Of a DNA stretch of 64,000 nucleotides, positions 52,521 to 60,769 are shown piece after piece. The DNA comes from Aeromicrobium choanae (GTDB lineage Bacteria; Actinomycetota; Actinomycetes; Propionibacteriales; Nocardioidaceae). Numbering within the stretch: position 1 is the first letter of the stretch; each line of letters begins with the position of its first letter. Both the position numbers and the translations under genes were made by a program. The notes under the pieces were generated by a model. That model made no database searches, was not told where the DNA came from, and worked only from the letters and a program-made list of their open reading frames with translations. The stretch spans positions 124,001 through 188,000 of the forward strand of contig NZ_LT796768.1 in the NCBI RefSeq assembly GCF_900167475.1, in the 5' to 3' direction.

Positions 52521-53120
52521 TCAGCCGCGGACGGCCGCGCGACGTCGCAGCGAGCGTCGGACGGCCAGCAGCCGGCCGGTCTCGCGCGAGCCGGAGGCCT
52601 TGGCCGCGAGCCGCGCGTTGAGCTTGCCGACGGGGATCGCTCGCAGGACGGCGATCTGGTTGAAGCCCAGCTTCGTCAGGTAGCGGTTGGGCTCGCGCGC
52701 GTGGGCCGCGGAGGACGCCAGCACGAGCTCGCAGTCCTCCTCCTCGGCATGGGCGGCGATGACGGCCAGCAGACCGGAGGCGATCGACCGGCGGCGGTGG
52801 CTGGGCCGCACCTGCAGGTCGGACACGATCATCACCCGCGACATCGTGATGGGGTTGAGGGTGGCGAGGTCGGCGGCCGCGGCGGCCACGATCTCGCCGC
52901 CGACGATCGCCACCAGGAAGCGGCGGCGGTGCTCGCGGGCGTTGAACTCGATCGCCTCACGCGCCTCGGCCTCGGTGGGGCATCTCCACAGACCCTGCTG
53001 CGTGAACGCCTCGGAGCCCTCGTCGCGCACGGCCTCGGCACACGCGGACCACAGTTCGATGAGGGACGCTGCGTCGTCGACCTCGACATCGCGGATCTCG
53101 ACCGGCTGGCGCAATGCCAT
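52521..53120 (-). CDS. GNAT-like acetyltransferase
   Basis: 199 residues from the ATG of MALRQPVEIRD, with GGAGG about 10 nt upstream. The fold is visible: IRDVEVDDAASLIELWSACAE, the substrate region, then DLQVRPSHRRRSIASGLLAVI (acetyl-CoA binding, R/QxxGxG/A-like) and the last strands with EPNRYLTKLGF. It transfers an acetyl group from acetyl-CoA to an amine; the target is unknown. It lies between polA and the liv operon, 30 nt from the polA start codon. About 35 basic residues form the C-terminus. Confidence 0.8.
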   Translation of the reverse strand: MALRQPVEIRDVEVDDAASLIELWSACAEAVRDEGSEAFTQQGLWRCPTEAEAREAIEFNAREHRRRFLVAIVGGEIVAAAAADLATLNPITMSRVMIVSDLQVRPSHRRRSIASGLLAVIAAHAEEEDCELVLASSAAHAREPNRYLTKLGFNQIAVLRAIPVGKLNARLAAKASGSRETGRLLAVRRSLRRRAAVRG

Positions 53121-53298
53121 CGACGTGGAACCTCCGGGCGGGGGACGGACGGGGACGGGCGACAGCCTACGCCCCGAGTCGTCACCTGGGAATGGCTGGT
53201 GGCGGGTCGTCAATCGAAACCGAACTGTTACCTACGGGACCCGCGAGAGCGACGCGCGGAATCGCTCTGATGGCTATGCTCTTCAGGATCGACTTCTG

Positions 53299-53319
53299 GC
53301 GCGCCTGACCCCGGCGCGC
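53299..53319 (+). promoter_or_regulatory. Hairpin in the livH leader
   Basis: GCGCGCC (53299-53305) pairs with GGCGCGC (53313-53319) around a TGACCCC loop, 20 nt before the livH start. A TATGCT box at 53275-53280 could be the -10 of the operon. The hairpin would lie in the 5' untranslated region near the ribosome-binding site. Confidence 0.35.
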
Positions 53320-53339
53320 AGCCATCGACAGGAGAATGT

Positions 53340-54677
53340 GTGCGACTGCGAACAGCGGCGCTGCTCTCGGTGATCTTCGCCGGGCTCGTGTTTCTCGCGA
53401 ACCCGGCGATGGCTGAGACCACGTCCCCCACCCCCGGACCCAGCGCCTCAGCGCCGGCCTCCGATGCCCCCGTGACAGGTCCGGCCATCCGCGTGCGGCT
53501 GCTCGACCAGAAGGAGGGCAAGGCCGGCGACAACCCGCCGCCTGTCCCCGACGTCACCGTCACCGTGTCCGACGAGTCGGGCACCGAGATCGGCAGCGCC
53601 GTCACCAACGAGACGGGCGTCGCCGCCGTCGCGATCCCCGGCAAGGGCAAGTACAAGGTCACGATCGACGAGTCGACCCTTCCCGCGGGCGTCAAGCTCA
53701 CCGGCAAGAAGTCACTCGACCTCACGGTCAACCTCGCCTCCGGCCAGAACGTGGCCTTCCCGCTGAACGGCAAGGTCGTCGAGGCCACGCCGTTCATCGA
53801 GCGCCTCGTCGACAGCACGATCTCCGGCATCAAGTACGGCCTGATCATCGCGCTCGCCGCGATGGGACTGTCACTGATCTTCGGCACGACCGGCCTGACG
53901 AACTTCTCCCACGGCGAGCTGATCACCTTCGGCGCGATCACGGCGTACTTCCTCAACGTGACGCTCGGACTGCCACTCATCCTGGCCGGCCTGCTGACGA
54001 TCGGCATCGGTGGCCTGTTCGGCTGGGGTCAGGATCGTGTGCTGTGGCGGCCACTGCGCAGTCGCGGCACCGGCATCATCGCGATGATGATCGTCTCCAT
54101 CGGTCTGGGCCTGCTGCTGCGCAACCTGTACCAGTTCTCCTTCGGCGCCTCGACGCGCTCGTACAACGAGTACACGTCCCAGCGCGCCCGCGACTTCGGC
54201 CTGTTCGACCTGTCGAACAAGGAGATCGCGATCATGGGCACCGCGATCGTCGCCATCGCCATCGTCGCCACGATCATGACCCGCACCCGCCTGGGCAAGG
54301 CCATGCGTGCCGTCTCGGACAACCCGGCCCTGTCGGCCTCGTCCGGCATGCGTGTCGACGGCGTGATCTCCTCGGTCTGGACGATGGGAGCCGCACTGTC
54401 GGCTCTGGCCGGCGTCCTGCTGGGCGTCAACAGCCAGGTCAACTTCATGATGGGCTACCAGCTGCTGCTCATGGTGTTCGCCGCCACCGTCCTCGGCGGC
54501 CTCGGCACCGTCTGGGGCGCCGTCCTCGGCTCGCTGATCATCGGCATCATCACCGAGGTCGGGCCACTGCTGGGCGTCCCCAGCTCCATCAAGGAGGTGG
54601 GCGCGCTGATCGTGCTCATCCTCATCCTGCTCATCAGGCCGCAGGGCATCCTGGGCCGCGCGGAGAGGATCGGCTGA
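53340..54677 (+). CDS. livH: Branched-chain amino acid ABC permease LivH with an N-terminal exported domain
   Basis: 445 residues from a GTG with AGGAG upstream. Unlike ordinary LivH (about 300 residues), it begins with a signal peptide (1-25, ending PAMA), a Pro/Ser linker and an extracytoplasmic Ig-like/carboxypeptidase-regulatory-like domain (about 48-145: VPDVTVTVSDESGTEIGSAV). The LivH core then starts at about 152 with KYGLIIALAAMGLSLIFGTTG and has the usual eight or so helices and the LGKAMRAVSDNPALSASSGM loop that contacts the ATPase. First gene of the livHMGF operon. Confidence 0.92.
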   Translation: MRLRTAALLSVIFAGLVFLANPAMAETTSPTPGPSASAPASDAPVTGPAIRVRLLDQKEGKAGDNPPPVPDVTVTVSDESGTEIGSAVTNETGVAAVAIPGKGKYKVTIDESTLPAGVKLTGKKSLDLTVNLASGQNVAFPLNGKVVEATPFIERLVDSTISGIKYGLIIALAAMGLSLIFGTTGLTNFSHGELITFGAITAYFLNVTLGLPLILAGLLTIGIGGLFGWGQDRVLWRPLRSRGTGIIAMMIVSIGLGLLLRNLYQFSFGASTRSYNEYTSQRARDFGLFDLSNKEIAIMGTAIVAIAIVATIMTRTRLGKAMRAVSDNPALSASSGMRVDGVISSVWTMGAALSALAGVLLGVNSQVNFMMGYQLLLMVFAATVLGGLGTVWGAVLGSLIIGIITEVGPLLGVPSSIKEVGALIVLILILLIRPQGILGRAERIG

Positions 54678-54678
54678 C

Positions 54679-55674
54679 ATGGACATCGGCAACATCATCG
54701 ATGCGGCGTTCTCCAACGCCTTCGGCCCGCAGGCGATCGTGTTCGCGCTCGCCGCGATCGGCCTCAACATCCACTTCGGCTACACCGGACTGCTGAACTT
54801 CGGCCAGGCCGGCTTCATGGCGGTCGGCGCCTACGGCCTCGCGGTCACGATGGTCCGGCTCGACCTGCCGCTGCCCGTGGGCATCGCGGCCGGCCTGCTC
54901 GCGTCGCTGCTGCTGGCCCTGGTGCTCGGCGTACCCACGCTGAGACTCCGGGCCGACTACCTGGCGATCGTCACCATCGCGGCGGCGGAGATCCTGCGCC
55001 TCGTGTTCGGCGCCGTCGAGACCAAGGCCGTGTTCGGCGGCTCGAACGGCCTCAACGGCTTCACCGACACGTGGAACAGCCTCAACCCCTACACCGGCGG
55101 CATCGACGTGGGCTTCGCGTCCTGGGGTCGCAACGACCTGTGGGCCATGACGGTCGGCTGGGCCGTCGTCGCCCTGTGCTGCCTGCTGACCTGGGCGCTC
55201 ATGCGCAGCCCGTGGGGTCGCGTGCTCCGCTCGATCCGCGAGGACGAGGACGCCGTGCGCTCGCTGGGCAAGAACGTCTTCCTCTACAAGATGCAGGCGC
55301 TCATGCTCGGCGGCATGATCGGCGGCCTGGGCGGCATCTTCTACGCCCTCAAGCAGGCCTCGGTCGTCCCGTCGGACTACAGCACCAACCTGACGTTCTT
55401 CGCCTACACGGCACTGCTGATCGGTGGCGCGGCCCGCGTGCTCGGACCCGTCGTCGGCTCGATGATCTTCTGGTTCCTCATCAGTGGCCTCGGCGAGTTC
55501 TTCAGCCAGGCCACCAGTGGCGTCGACCCGCTGATCCCGGCCTCGGTCATGACCGACACGCAGGCCAGCCTGATCCGCTACATCCTCATGGGCCTCGGCC
55601 TCATGCTGCTGATGATCTACCGACCCCAGGGGATCTTCGGCGACCGAAGGGAGATCGCGCTCGATGACCGTTGA
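54679..55674 (+). CDS. livM: Branched-chain amino acid ABC permease LivM
   Basis: 331 residues, starting 1 nt after the livH stop. Inner-membrane permease with about nine helices: ALAAIGLNIHFGYTGLLNFGQ near the N-terminus and the cytoplasmic coupling loop SPWGRVLRSIREDEDAVRSLG, which engages LivG/LivF. The last 11 nt overlap livG. It pairs with LivH to form the membrane channel for leucine, isoleucine, valine or related compounds. Confidence 0.94.
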   Translation: MDIGNIIDAAFSNAFGPQAIVFALAAIGLNIHFGYTGLLNFGQAGFMAVGAYGLAVTMVRLDLPLPVGIAAGLLASLLLALVLGVPTLRLRADYLAIVTIAAAEILRLVFGAVETKAVFGGSNGLNGFTDTWNSLNPYTGGIDVGFASWGRNDLWAMTVGWAVVALCCLLTWALMRSPWGRVLRSIREDEDAVRSLGKNVFLYKMQALMLGGMIGGLGGIFYALKQASVVPSDYSTNLTFFAYTALLIGGAARVLGPVVGSMIFWFLISGLGEFFSQATSGVDPLIPASVMTDTQASLIRYILMGLGLMLLMIYRPQGIFGDRREIALDDR

Positions 55675-56575
55675 CATCACCAGTGCCCGCGAGGCACTCG
55701 CCGCCCTGCCCAACGATCCGGGCGTCAGCAAGCCCGATCCGATCGTGGTGGGCGACGACATCACCCGCACGTTCGGCGGACTCAAGGCCGTCGACGTCCA
55801 GCACGTCGAGATCCAGCGCGGCGTCATCACCGCGCTGATCGGCCCGAACGGCGCCGGCAAGACGACGCTGTTCAACCTGCTCACCGGGTTCGACATCCCC
55901 GACAGCGGCTCGTGGGCGTTCAACGACAGCTCGCTGGCCAAGGTGCCCGCCTACAAGGTGGCGCGCCTGGGCATGGTGCGCACGTTCCAGCTGACCAAGG
56001 TGCTCTCGAAGCTCACGGTCATCGAGAACATGCGCCTCGGTGCCACGGGCCAGCGCGGGGAGAGGTTCTTCCCGTCGATCCTGAAGACGCTGTGGCGTGG
56101 CCAGGAGGACGAGATCACCGCTCGCGCGGACGACCTCCTCGCCCGCTTCAAGCTCGATGCCAAGCGCGAGGACTTCGCCGGCTCGCTGTCCGGCGGTCAG
56201 CGCAAGCTGCTCGAGATGGCACGCGCGCTCATGGTCGACCCCGAGCTGATCATGCTCGACGAGCCGATGGCGGGCGTGAACCCGGCACTCAAGCAGTCCC
56301 TGCTGGGTCACGTGAAGTCGCTGCGCGACGAGGGCCGCACGGTCCTGTTCGTCGAGCACGACATGGACATGGTCCGCGACATCTCCGACTGGGTCATCGT
56401 CATGGCCCAGGGGCAGATCGTCGCCGAGGGCACCCCGGAGGCCGTCATGGCCGACCAGCGCGTCATCGACGCGTACCTGGGCGCCCACCACGACGAGGAC
56501 CTCACCGAGCTGGACGAAGAGCAGCTCGCCGCGCAGGTCGAGGCCGAGATCGAAGCCGAGGAGACCGACAAATGA
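55664..56575 (+). CDS. livG: Branched-chain amino acid ABC ATPase LivG
   Basis: 303 residues. Walker A GPNGAGKTTLFN, the Q-loop near VRTFQLTKVL, signature LSGGQRKLLE, Walker B ELIMLDEPMAGVNP and the H-loop His in FVEHDMDM. The N-terminus has an extension of about 25 residues and the C-terminus an acidic tail of about 30 Glu-rich residues (LTELDEEQLAAQVEAEIEAE), both longer than usual. It overlaps livM by 11 nt and livF by 4 nt. Confidence 0.95.
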   Translation: MTVDITSAREALAALPNDPGVSKPDPIVVGDDITRTFGGLKAVDVQHVEIQRGVITALIGPNGAGKTTLFNLLTGFDIPDSGSWAFNDSSLAKVPAYKVARLGMVRTFQLTKVLSKLTVIENMRLGATGQRGERFFPSILKTLWRGQEDEITARADDLLARFKLDAKREDFAGSLSGGQRKLLEMARALMVDPELIMLDEPMAGVNPALKQSLLGHVKSLRDEGRTVLFVEHDMDMVRDISDWVIVMAQGQIVAEGTPEAVMADQRVIDAYLGAHHDEDLTELDEEQLAAQVEAEIEAEETDK

Positions 56576-57366
56576 GCGACGCCATCCCCACCCCCCAGAC
56601 GCCGGAGGCCGAGCGCCGCAAGCACATCGAGGGCGCCGACGGCGCCGTCGTGCGCGCGGACAACCTCATCGCCGGCTACCTGCCGGGCGTGAACATCCTC
56701 AACGGCGCCGACCTGTACTGCCAGCCCGGCGAGCTGGTCGGCATCATCGGCCCGAACGGCGCCGGCAAGTCCACCTTGCTCAAGGCCCTGTTCGGACTCG
56801 TGAAGATCCACTCGGGCACGGTGCTGCTCGGTGGCGAGGAGATCACGAACAAGCGCGCCGACGTCCTGGTCAGCCAGGGCATCGGGTTCGTCCCCCAGAC
56901 GAACAACGTGTTCCCGAGCCTCACGATCGAGGAGAACCTCGAGATGGGCTGCTACCAGGCTCCCTCGAAGTTCAAGGACCGGTTCGCGTTCGTCACCGAC
57001 CTGTTCCCCACGCTCGGCCAGCGGGCCAAGCAGCGGGCGGGCTCGCTCTCCGGTGGTGAGCGCCAGATGGTGGCGATGGGCCGGGCGCTCATGATGGAGC
57101 CCTCCGTGCTGCTGCTGGACGAGCCCTCCGCGGGCCTGTCCCCCGTCATGCAGGACGAGGTCTTCGTGCAGACCCGCAAGATCAACCAGGCCGGCGTCTC
57201 GATCATCATGGTCGAGCAGAACGCTCGCCGCTGCCTGCAGATCTGCGACCGCGGCTACGTCCTGGACCAGGGCACCACGGCCTACAGCGGCACCGGTCGC
57301 GAGCTGGCGAACGACCCCAAGGTGATCGAGCTCTACCTCGGCACCCTGGGCCGTCAGGCGGGCTGA
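56572..57366 (+). CDS. livF: Branched-chain amino acid ABC ATPase LivF
   Basis: 264 residues from an ATG inside the livG stop. Walker A GPNGAGKSTLLK, signature LSGGERQMVAMG, Walker B VLLLDEPSAGLSP, and MVEQNARRCL carrying the Glu-Gln segment that replaces the usual H-loop motif in LivF proteins. It completes the transporter with LivG. A 19-bp hairpin follows its stop by 19 nt. Confidence 0.95.
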   Translation: MSDAIPTPQTPEAERRKHIEGADGAVVRADNLIAGYLPGVNILNGADLYCQPGELVGIIGPNGAGKSTLLKALFGLVKIHSGTVLLGGEEITNKRADVLVSQGIGFVPQTNNVFPSLTIEENLEMGCYQAPSKFKDRFAFVTDLFPTLGQRAKQRAGSLSGGERQMVAMGRALMMEPSVLLLDEPSAGLSPVMQDEVFVQTRKINQAGVSIIMVEQNARRCLQICDRGYVLDQGTTAYSGTGRELANDPKVIELYLGTLGRQAG

Positions 57367-57385
57367 CACCGCACCCAGAGCACAC

Positions 57386-57427
57386 GACGAGAGCGCCGCC
57401 TCCCCTGAGGGAGGCGGCGCTCTCGTC
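57386..57427 (+). terminator. Terminator of the livHMGF operon
   Basis: A 19-bp perfect stem around a CTGA loop, inner arms GAGAGCGCCGCCTCCC and GGGAGGCGGCGCTCTC at 57389-57404 and 57409-57424. Confidence 0.85.
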
Positions 57428-57460
57428 TGTGCTCATCTCCCCCGTGGGAGGGAAAGGCGA

Positions 57461-57488
57461 AGGGCCCGGGGCGTGTGCCCCGGGCCCT
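57461..57488 (-). terminator. Terminator of livK
   Basis: AGGGCCCGGGGC (57461-57472) and GCCCCGGGCCCT (57477-57488) form a perfect 12-bp stem with a 4-nt loop, 28 nt beyond the livK stop. With the hairpin at 57386-57427 it insulates the two converging units. Confidence 0.8.
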
Positions 57489-57516
57489 CCTGTGTGCGGA
57501 GAGTGAGTCAGTCGAC

Positions 57517-58776
57517 TCAGATGTCGCCCGCGATGTAGTCGACCGCCGCGTAGCCGCCCTTGGCGTCGTACTCGTAGATGCCGATGGAGGCGGACGTCGG
57601 GCTGCCCGTCTTGCCCAGCTCGATCGGACCGGAGACACCGTCGTAGTCGATGTCCTTGTCGTCGGCCAGCAGATCAGCGCACTGCTTGAACGTGGTGCAC
57701 TTCTCGCCGCCCTTCGTGACCTCGACGAGCTCGGAGGCGATGGCCTCGCCCGAGTCGTTGTCGGCCGCGATGGCCGCCAGCGCCGAGGTGACGACCGCGT
57801 CGTAGGACTCCGCCGCGTAGGAGAAGTCCTTCAGCTCCGGATCGACGGCGAGCAGACGGTCCTTGAAGTCGTCGGCAGCCTCGGCGCCGGGGACCGTGCC
57901 CTTGACGCCCTTCAGCTCGCCGGCGAACGACTCCTTCGAGTAGTCCGACACGTTGCCGTCGACGAAGTACGTCGAGACGTCCTGCGGGCCGACACCCTTG
58001 CTGACCAGCTGCGGGATGATCTTCTTGGTCTCGTCGAACGCGATCAGCAGGACGGCGTCCGGCTTGGCCGCGGCGACGTCGTCGACCTGCGAGTCGTACG
58101 AAGGAGCCTTCTCGCCGTAGAACGACGTGACGGCGACCTTGGAGCCGGCGGCCTCGAGGCCCTTCTTGACCTCTTCGGCCAGGGTCTCACCGTAGGAGTC
58201 CTGGCGCGCGAGGATCGCGACGTTCTGACGGCCGTCCTGCACCAGCAGGTTCGCCAGCACGGCGCCCTGCAGGATGTCGGACGGAGCCGTACGGAAGTAG
58301 AGGTCGGGCTCGGCGTACTTGCCGGTGTCGAAGTCGGTCGACGTGTTGGCCGGCGAGTACTGGACGACGCCCGCGCTCAGGATCTTGTCGATGACGGTCA
58401 GCGAGACGCCGGACGAGGCGGCACCGACGATGACGTCGGACTTGGCCTTGAGCAGCTTGTCGGTCTCGGTCGGCGCGATGCCCGAGTCGGTGTCGCCCGA
58501 GTCGCCCTTGACGTGGCGCGCGTCCTTGCCCAGGACGCCACCGGCCTCGTTGATCTCCTGGACGGCGAGGTCCACACCCGCGAACTCCGGCGGGCCGAGG
58601 AAGGCCAGGCTGCCGGTCTGCGGGAGCAGCGAACCGACGACGAACTCGCCGTCACCCTTCGCTACGGACTTGTCGGTGTCGTCAGAGCTGTCGTCGCCGC
58701 CGCCACAGGCAGCGAGGACGAGTGCGCTGGCACTGGCCAGAGCGGCCAGACGGAGCGTCGTGGTGGAGCGCTTCAT
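57517..58776 (-). CDS. livK: Branched-chain amino acid ABC substrate-binding lipoprotein
   Basis: 419 residues from the ATG of MKRSTTTLRL, with GGAGG 4 nt upstream. A lipoprotein signal ends LVLAAC (Cys27), followed by a short Gly/Ser/Asp linker and a type I periplasmic-binding fold (FVVGSLLPQTGSLAFLGPP; DDGKLLKA-like GIAPTETDKLL; VIVGAASSGVSLTV). It captures the amino acid outside the membrane for LivHM. It is transcribed convergently to the other four liv genes, an arrangement that gives it its own promoter. Confidence 0.93.
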   Translation of the reverse strand: MKRSTTTLRLAALASASALVLAACGGGDDSSDDTDKSVAKGDGEFVVGSLLPQTGSLAFLGPPEFAGVDLAVQEINEAGGVLGKDARHVKGDSGDTDSGIAPTETDKLLKAKSDVIVGAASSGVSLTVIDKILSAGVVQYSPANTSTDFDTGKYAEPDLYFRTAPSDILQGAVLANLLVQDGRQNVAILARQDSYGETLAEEVKKGLEAAGSKVAVTSFYGEKAPSYDSQVDDVAAAKPDAVLLIAFDETKKIIPQLVSKGVGPQDVSTYFVDGNVSDYSKESFAGELKGVKGTVPGAEAADDFKDRLLAVDPELKDFSYAAESYDAVVTSALAAIAADNDSGEAIASELVEVTKGGEKCTTFKQCADLLADDKDIDYDGVSGPIELGKTGSPTSASIGIYEYDAKGGYAAVDYIAGDI

Positions 58777-58925
58777 CAATCCTCCGTGTGAGTTAATCCG
58801 AGCACGGGACGGTTCGCCCGGCACGATGTGACCCACAACCTAGTCGCCAGAAGTTTCCAAATCTCGCATGCTGCGTGATTGGGAGGTTTCGTAGCCAACT
58901 TGTAACCGTTGCTGCGCGAGGATGC

Positions 58926-59534
58926 TCAACCCTGCAACGACGGCCCGTTCTCGATGACGGCCTCGGCCACCTGCCGCATCGACAGCCTCACGTCCATGGC
59001 CGTCTTCTGGATCCAGCGGAACGCCTCCGGCTCGGTCAGTCCGAGGGTCTCCTGCAGCACCGACTTGGCCCGTTCGACGACCTTTCGCGTGGCGAGCTGC
59101 TCGTGGAGGTCGCCGACCTCGCCCTCGAGGGCGCGCAGCTCGGCGTAGCGGCTGCGGGCCATCTCGATCGCCGGGACCAGGTCGGACGCGGTGAACGGCT
59201 TCACGAGGTACGCCATCGCGCCGGCCTCGCGAGCGCGCTCGACCAGCTCGCGCTGACTGAACGCGGTGAGCATCACGACCGGCGCGATGCGCTCGGCCGC
59301 GATCTGCGACGCCGCGGTGATCCCGTCGACGCCGGGCATCTGGACGTCCATCATCACCAGGTCGGGGCGGTGCTCGCGGGCGAGATCGACGGCGACCTGC
59401 CCGTCGGCGGCCTCACCGACGACCTCGTAGCCCTGCTCGACGAGCATCTCGGCGAGGTCCATCCGGATGAGGGCTTCGTCCTCGGCGATCACCACACGAG
59501 GCGCGGGGGCGGTCGAGCGTTCTGGGTCGGTCAC
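58926..59534 (-). CDS. pdtaR: ANTAR-domain response regulator, PdtaR-like
   Basis: 202 residues. The receiver domain (about 12-125) has the acidic pair EDE, the phosphorylation site Asp63 in MMDVQMPGVDG, the Thr in LTAFSQ and the Lys in YLVKPF. A coiled helix links to the C-terminal ANTAR domain (about 142-197: KVVERAKSVLQETLGLTEPEAFRWIQKTA), which binds dual-hairpin RNA and prevents termination. It is close to mycobacterial Rv1626 (PdtaR), which lies in the same pyk-polA neighbourhood. A partner histidine kinase (PdtaS-like) is not in the window. Confidence 0.93.
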   Translation of the reverse strand: MTDPERSTAPAPRVVIAEDEALIRMDLAEMLVEQGYEVVGEAADGQVAVDLAREHRPDLVMMDVQMPGVDGITAASQIAAERIAPVVMLTAFSQRELVERAREAGAMAYLVKPFTASDLVPAIEMARSRYAELRALEGEVGDLHEQLATRKVVERAKSVLQETLGLTEPEAFRWIQKTAMDVRLSMRQVAEAVIENGPSLQG

Positions 59535-59562
59535 CCCGTAAGGTTATCGGGCACGACAGTGC

Positions 59563-59645
59563 GCCGAGATGGCGGAATGGTAGACGCGATGGTCTCAAAA
59601 ACCATTGTCCGAAAGGGCGTGCGGGTTCGAGTCCCGCTCTCGGCA
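59563..59645 (+). tRNA. tRNA-Leu (CAA anticodon)
   Basis: Acceptor arms GCCGAGA (59563-59569) and TCTCGGC (59638-59644) pair perfectly, with discriminator A at 59645. The anticodon stem ATGGT/ACCAT encloses CTCAAAA, giving anticodon CAA for UUG codons. The long variable arm and the T arm (GCGGG-TTCGAGT-CCCGC) fit a class II tRNA. The 3' CCA is not fully encoded (A-CC-C follows). Six bases downstream begins an inverted repeat. Confidence 0.95.
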
Positions 59646-59651
59646 CCCTGA

Positions 59652-59727
59652 GACTGATCTTTCTACCTTCCGCCACCTGTAGCGACGGAACTTTCGACCT
59701 TCGGGTCGTTCCAACGACATCTTGGTA
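59652..59727 (-). repeat. Left copy of a 76-nt inverted repeat
   Basis: Its reverse complement aligns with 60693-60769 at about 61 of 76 positions with one gap (hand count). Read on the minus strand it starts TACCAAGATGTCG and holds two 19-nt units, GAAGGTCGAAAGTTCCGTC and GAAGGTAGAAAGATCAGTC, 32 nt apart. The inner end runs into the perfect palindrome at 59718-59735. Confidence 0.8.
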
Positions 59728-59735
59728 CCAAGATG
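59718..59735. repeat. 18-nt perfect palindrome at the inner edge of the left repeat
   Basis: CATCTTGGT at 59718-59726 is followed directly by its complement ACCAAGATG. The right copy of the repeat keeps only one arm (TAGTACCAAGATG). A second small hairpin with a TTCG tetraloop (CGACC/GGTCG) lies at 59696-59709. Confidence 0.75.
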
Positions 59736-59827
59736 CGTTTCCACAGGGGGCCTCGGCCGGCACTCACCGTCCACAGCCGGATGCACGCCCCTCCCCGGAA
59801 CGTCTTGCGCGCGCCACGGTCAGCTGC

Positions 59828-60679
59828 ATGGCCGACGTCCTCACCACTGCGCAGGCGAACTCACTCCACGGACGCTCCGCCGTCCGCCACCGGCTCGCGA
59901 CCGGGCGATGGCAACGACCGACTCGTGGCGTCATCGTCACCCACAGTGGCCCCCTCACGGCAGATCAGCGCGAGCGCGTGGTGCTGGCTGCCTGTCCCCC
60001 GGGCTCGGCGCTCGCCGGCCTGACCGCCGCCACGCGCCTCGGGCTCCGAGGATTCGAGCCCAGCCAGGTCCACGTTGTCCTGCCTTCGGGAGCCAAGCGC
60101 CCTTCGACGGCCGCGGTCGTCCACTGGAGCACGATGCTCGGAACGGAGGACGTCCCGGCCAACCGCTCGCCTCGCATGACCAGCCTCGAACGCAGTGTCA
60201 TCGACGCGGCGAGCTGGGCCTCGACGAAGCAAGCAGCTCGGGTCCTCGTCATCGCCGCGTTCCAGCAGCGCCTGACGAATGTCCGTCGCATGCGCGACGC
60301 ACTGAGCCGACGCGGTCCCTGCCGGCATCGCGCAGTCATCATCCAGTCGATCCTCGACGCAGCCGGCGGGATCCAGTCACTGCCCGAGCGCGACTTCGAC
60401 GAGATCCGACTTCTCGCTGGACTCCCCCGACCGAGCCGCCAGGTCAGGGCTGAGGGACAGGACCATCGGTACTACCTCGACGTGTGGTGGGAGGAGTCTC
60501 ACCTCGCCGTCGAGATCCACGGGATCCCCCACCTGGCGGTCGAGCAGTGGAGCGACGACCTGCACCGCACCAACGAGCTGGTGATCGACGGCCGGCGCGT
60601 GCTCGTGTTCTCGTCGTTCGCCATCCGGCACCAACGGGACCTCGTGATCGACCAACTGCGGCGCGCCGCCCGCCCGTGA
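59828..60679 (+). CDS. DUF559-like endonuclease-fold protein with AbiEi-type N-terminal region
   Basis: 283 residues. The N-terminal region (about 1-90: ALTTAQANSLHG-like start, RPTRGVIVTHSG, GSALAGLTAATRLGLRGF) resembles the HTH part of AbiEi-type proteins. The C-terminal region resembles the Vsr-like PD-(D/E)xK fold of DUF559: YYLDVWWEESHLAVEIHG with Asp and Glu at catalytic-type positions, then DDLHRTNELVIDGRRVLVF. Such genes are frequent in actinobacteria and their role is unknown. No AbiEii nucleotidyltransferase partner is present. The gene stands alone between tRNA-Leu and pyk and is flanked by inverted repeats. G+C content looks lower than that of the neighbouring genes. Confidence 0.75.
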   Translation: MADVLTTAQANSLHGRSAVRHRLATGRWQRPTRGVIVTHSGPLTADQRERVVLAACPPGSALAGLTAATRLGLRGFEPSQVHVVLPSGAKRPSTAAVVHWSTMLGTEDVPANRSPRMTSLERSVIDAASWASTKQAARVLVIAAFQQRLTNVRRMRDALSRRGPCRHRAVIIQSILDAAGGIQSLPERDFDEIRLLAGLPRPSRQVRAEGQDHRYYLDVWWEESHLAVEIHGIPHLAVEQWSDDLHRTNELVIDGRRVLVFSSFAIRHQRDLVIDQLRRAARP

Positions 60680-60692
60680 GGAGGGAACGTAG

Positions 60693-60769
60693 TACCAAGA
60701 TGTCGCTGGGACGACCTGAAGGTCTCAAGATGCGTCCCCTCAAGGGTGCCGAAGGTCGAAAGATCCGTC
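60693..60769 (+). repeat. Right copy of the inverted repeat
   Basis: Read on the plus strand it starts TACCAAGATGTCG and contains GAAGGTCTCAAGATGCGTC (60718-60736) and GAAGGTCGAAAGATCCGTC (60751-60769), 33 nt apart; both are followed by CCC. It begins 13 nt after the DUF559-like stop and ends 4 nt before the pyk stop. Confidence 0.8.

Noticed and set aside
59563-59645. tRNA-Leu as the attachment site of an integrated phage or plasmid element
   Set aside because: No integrase and no direct repeat of the tRNA 3' end were found within the window; the flanking repeats are inverted, not direct.
59828-60679. A complete AbiE toxin-antitoxin system
   Set aside because: Only an AbiEi-like N-terminal region is present. 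No AbiEii nucleotidyltransferase lies next to it, and the C-terminus is DUF559-like.
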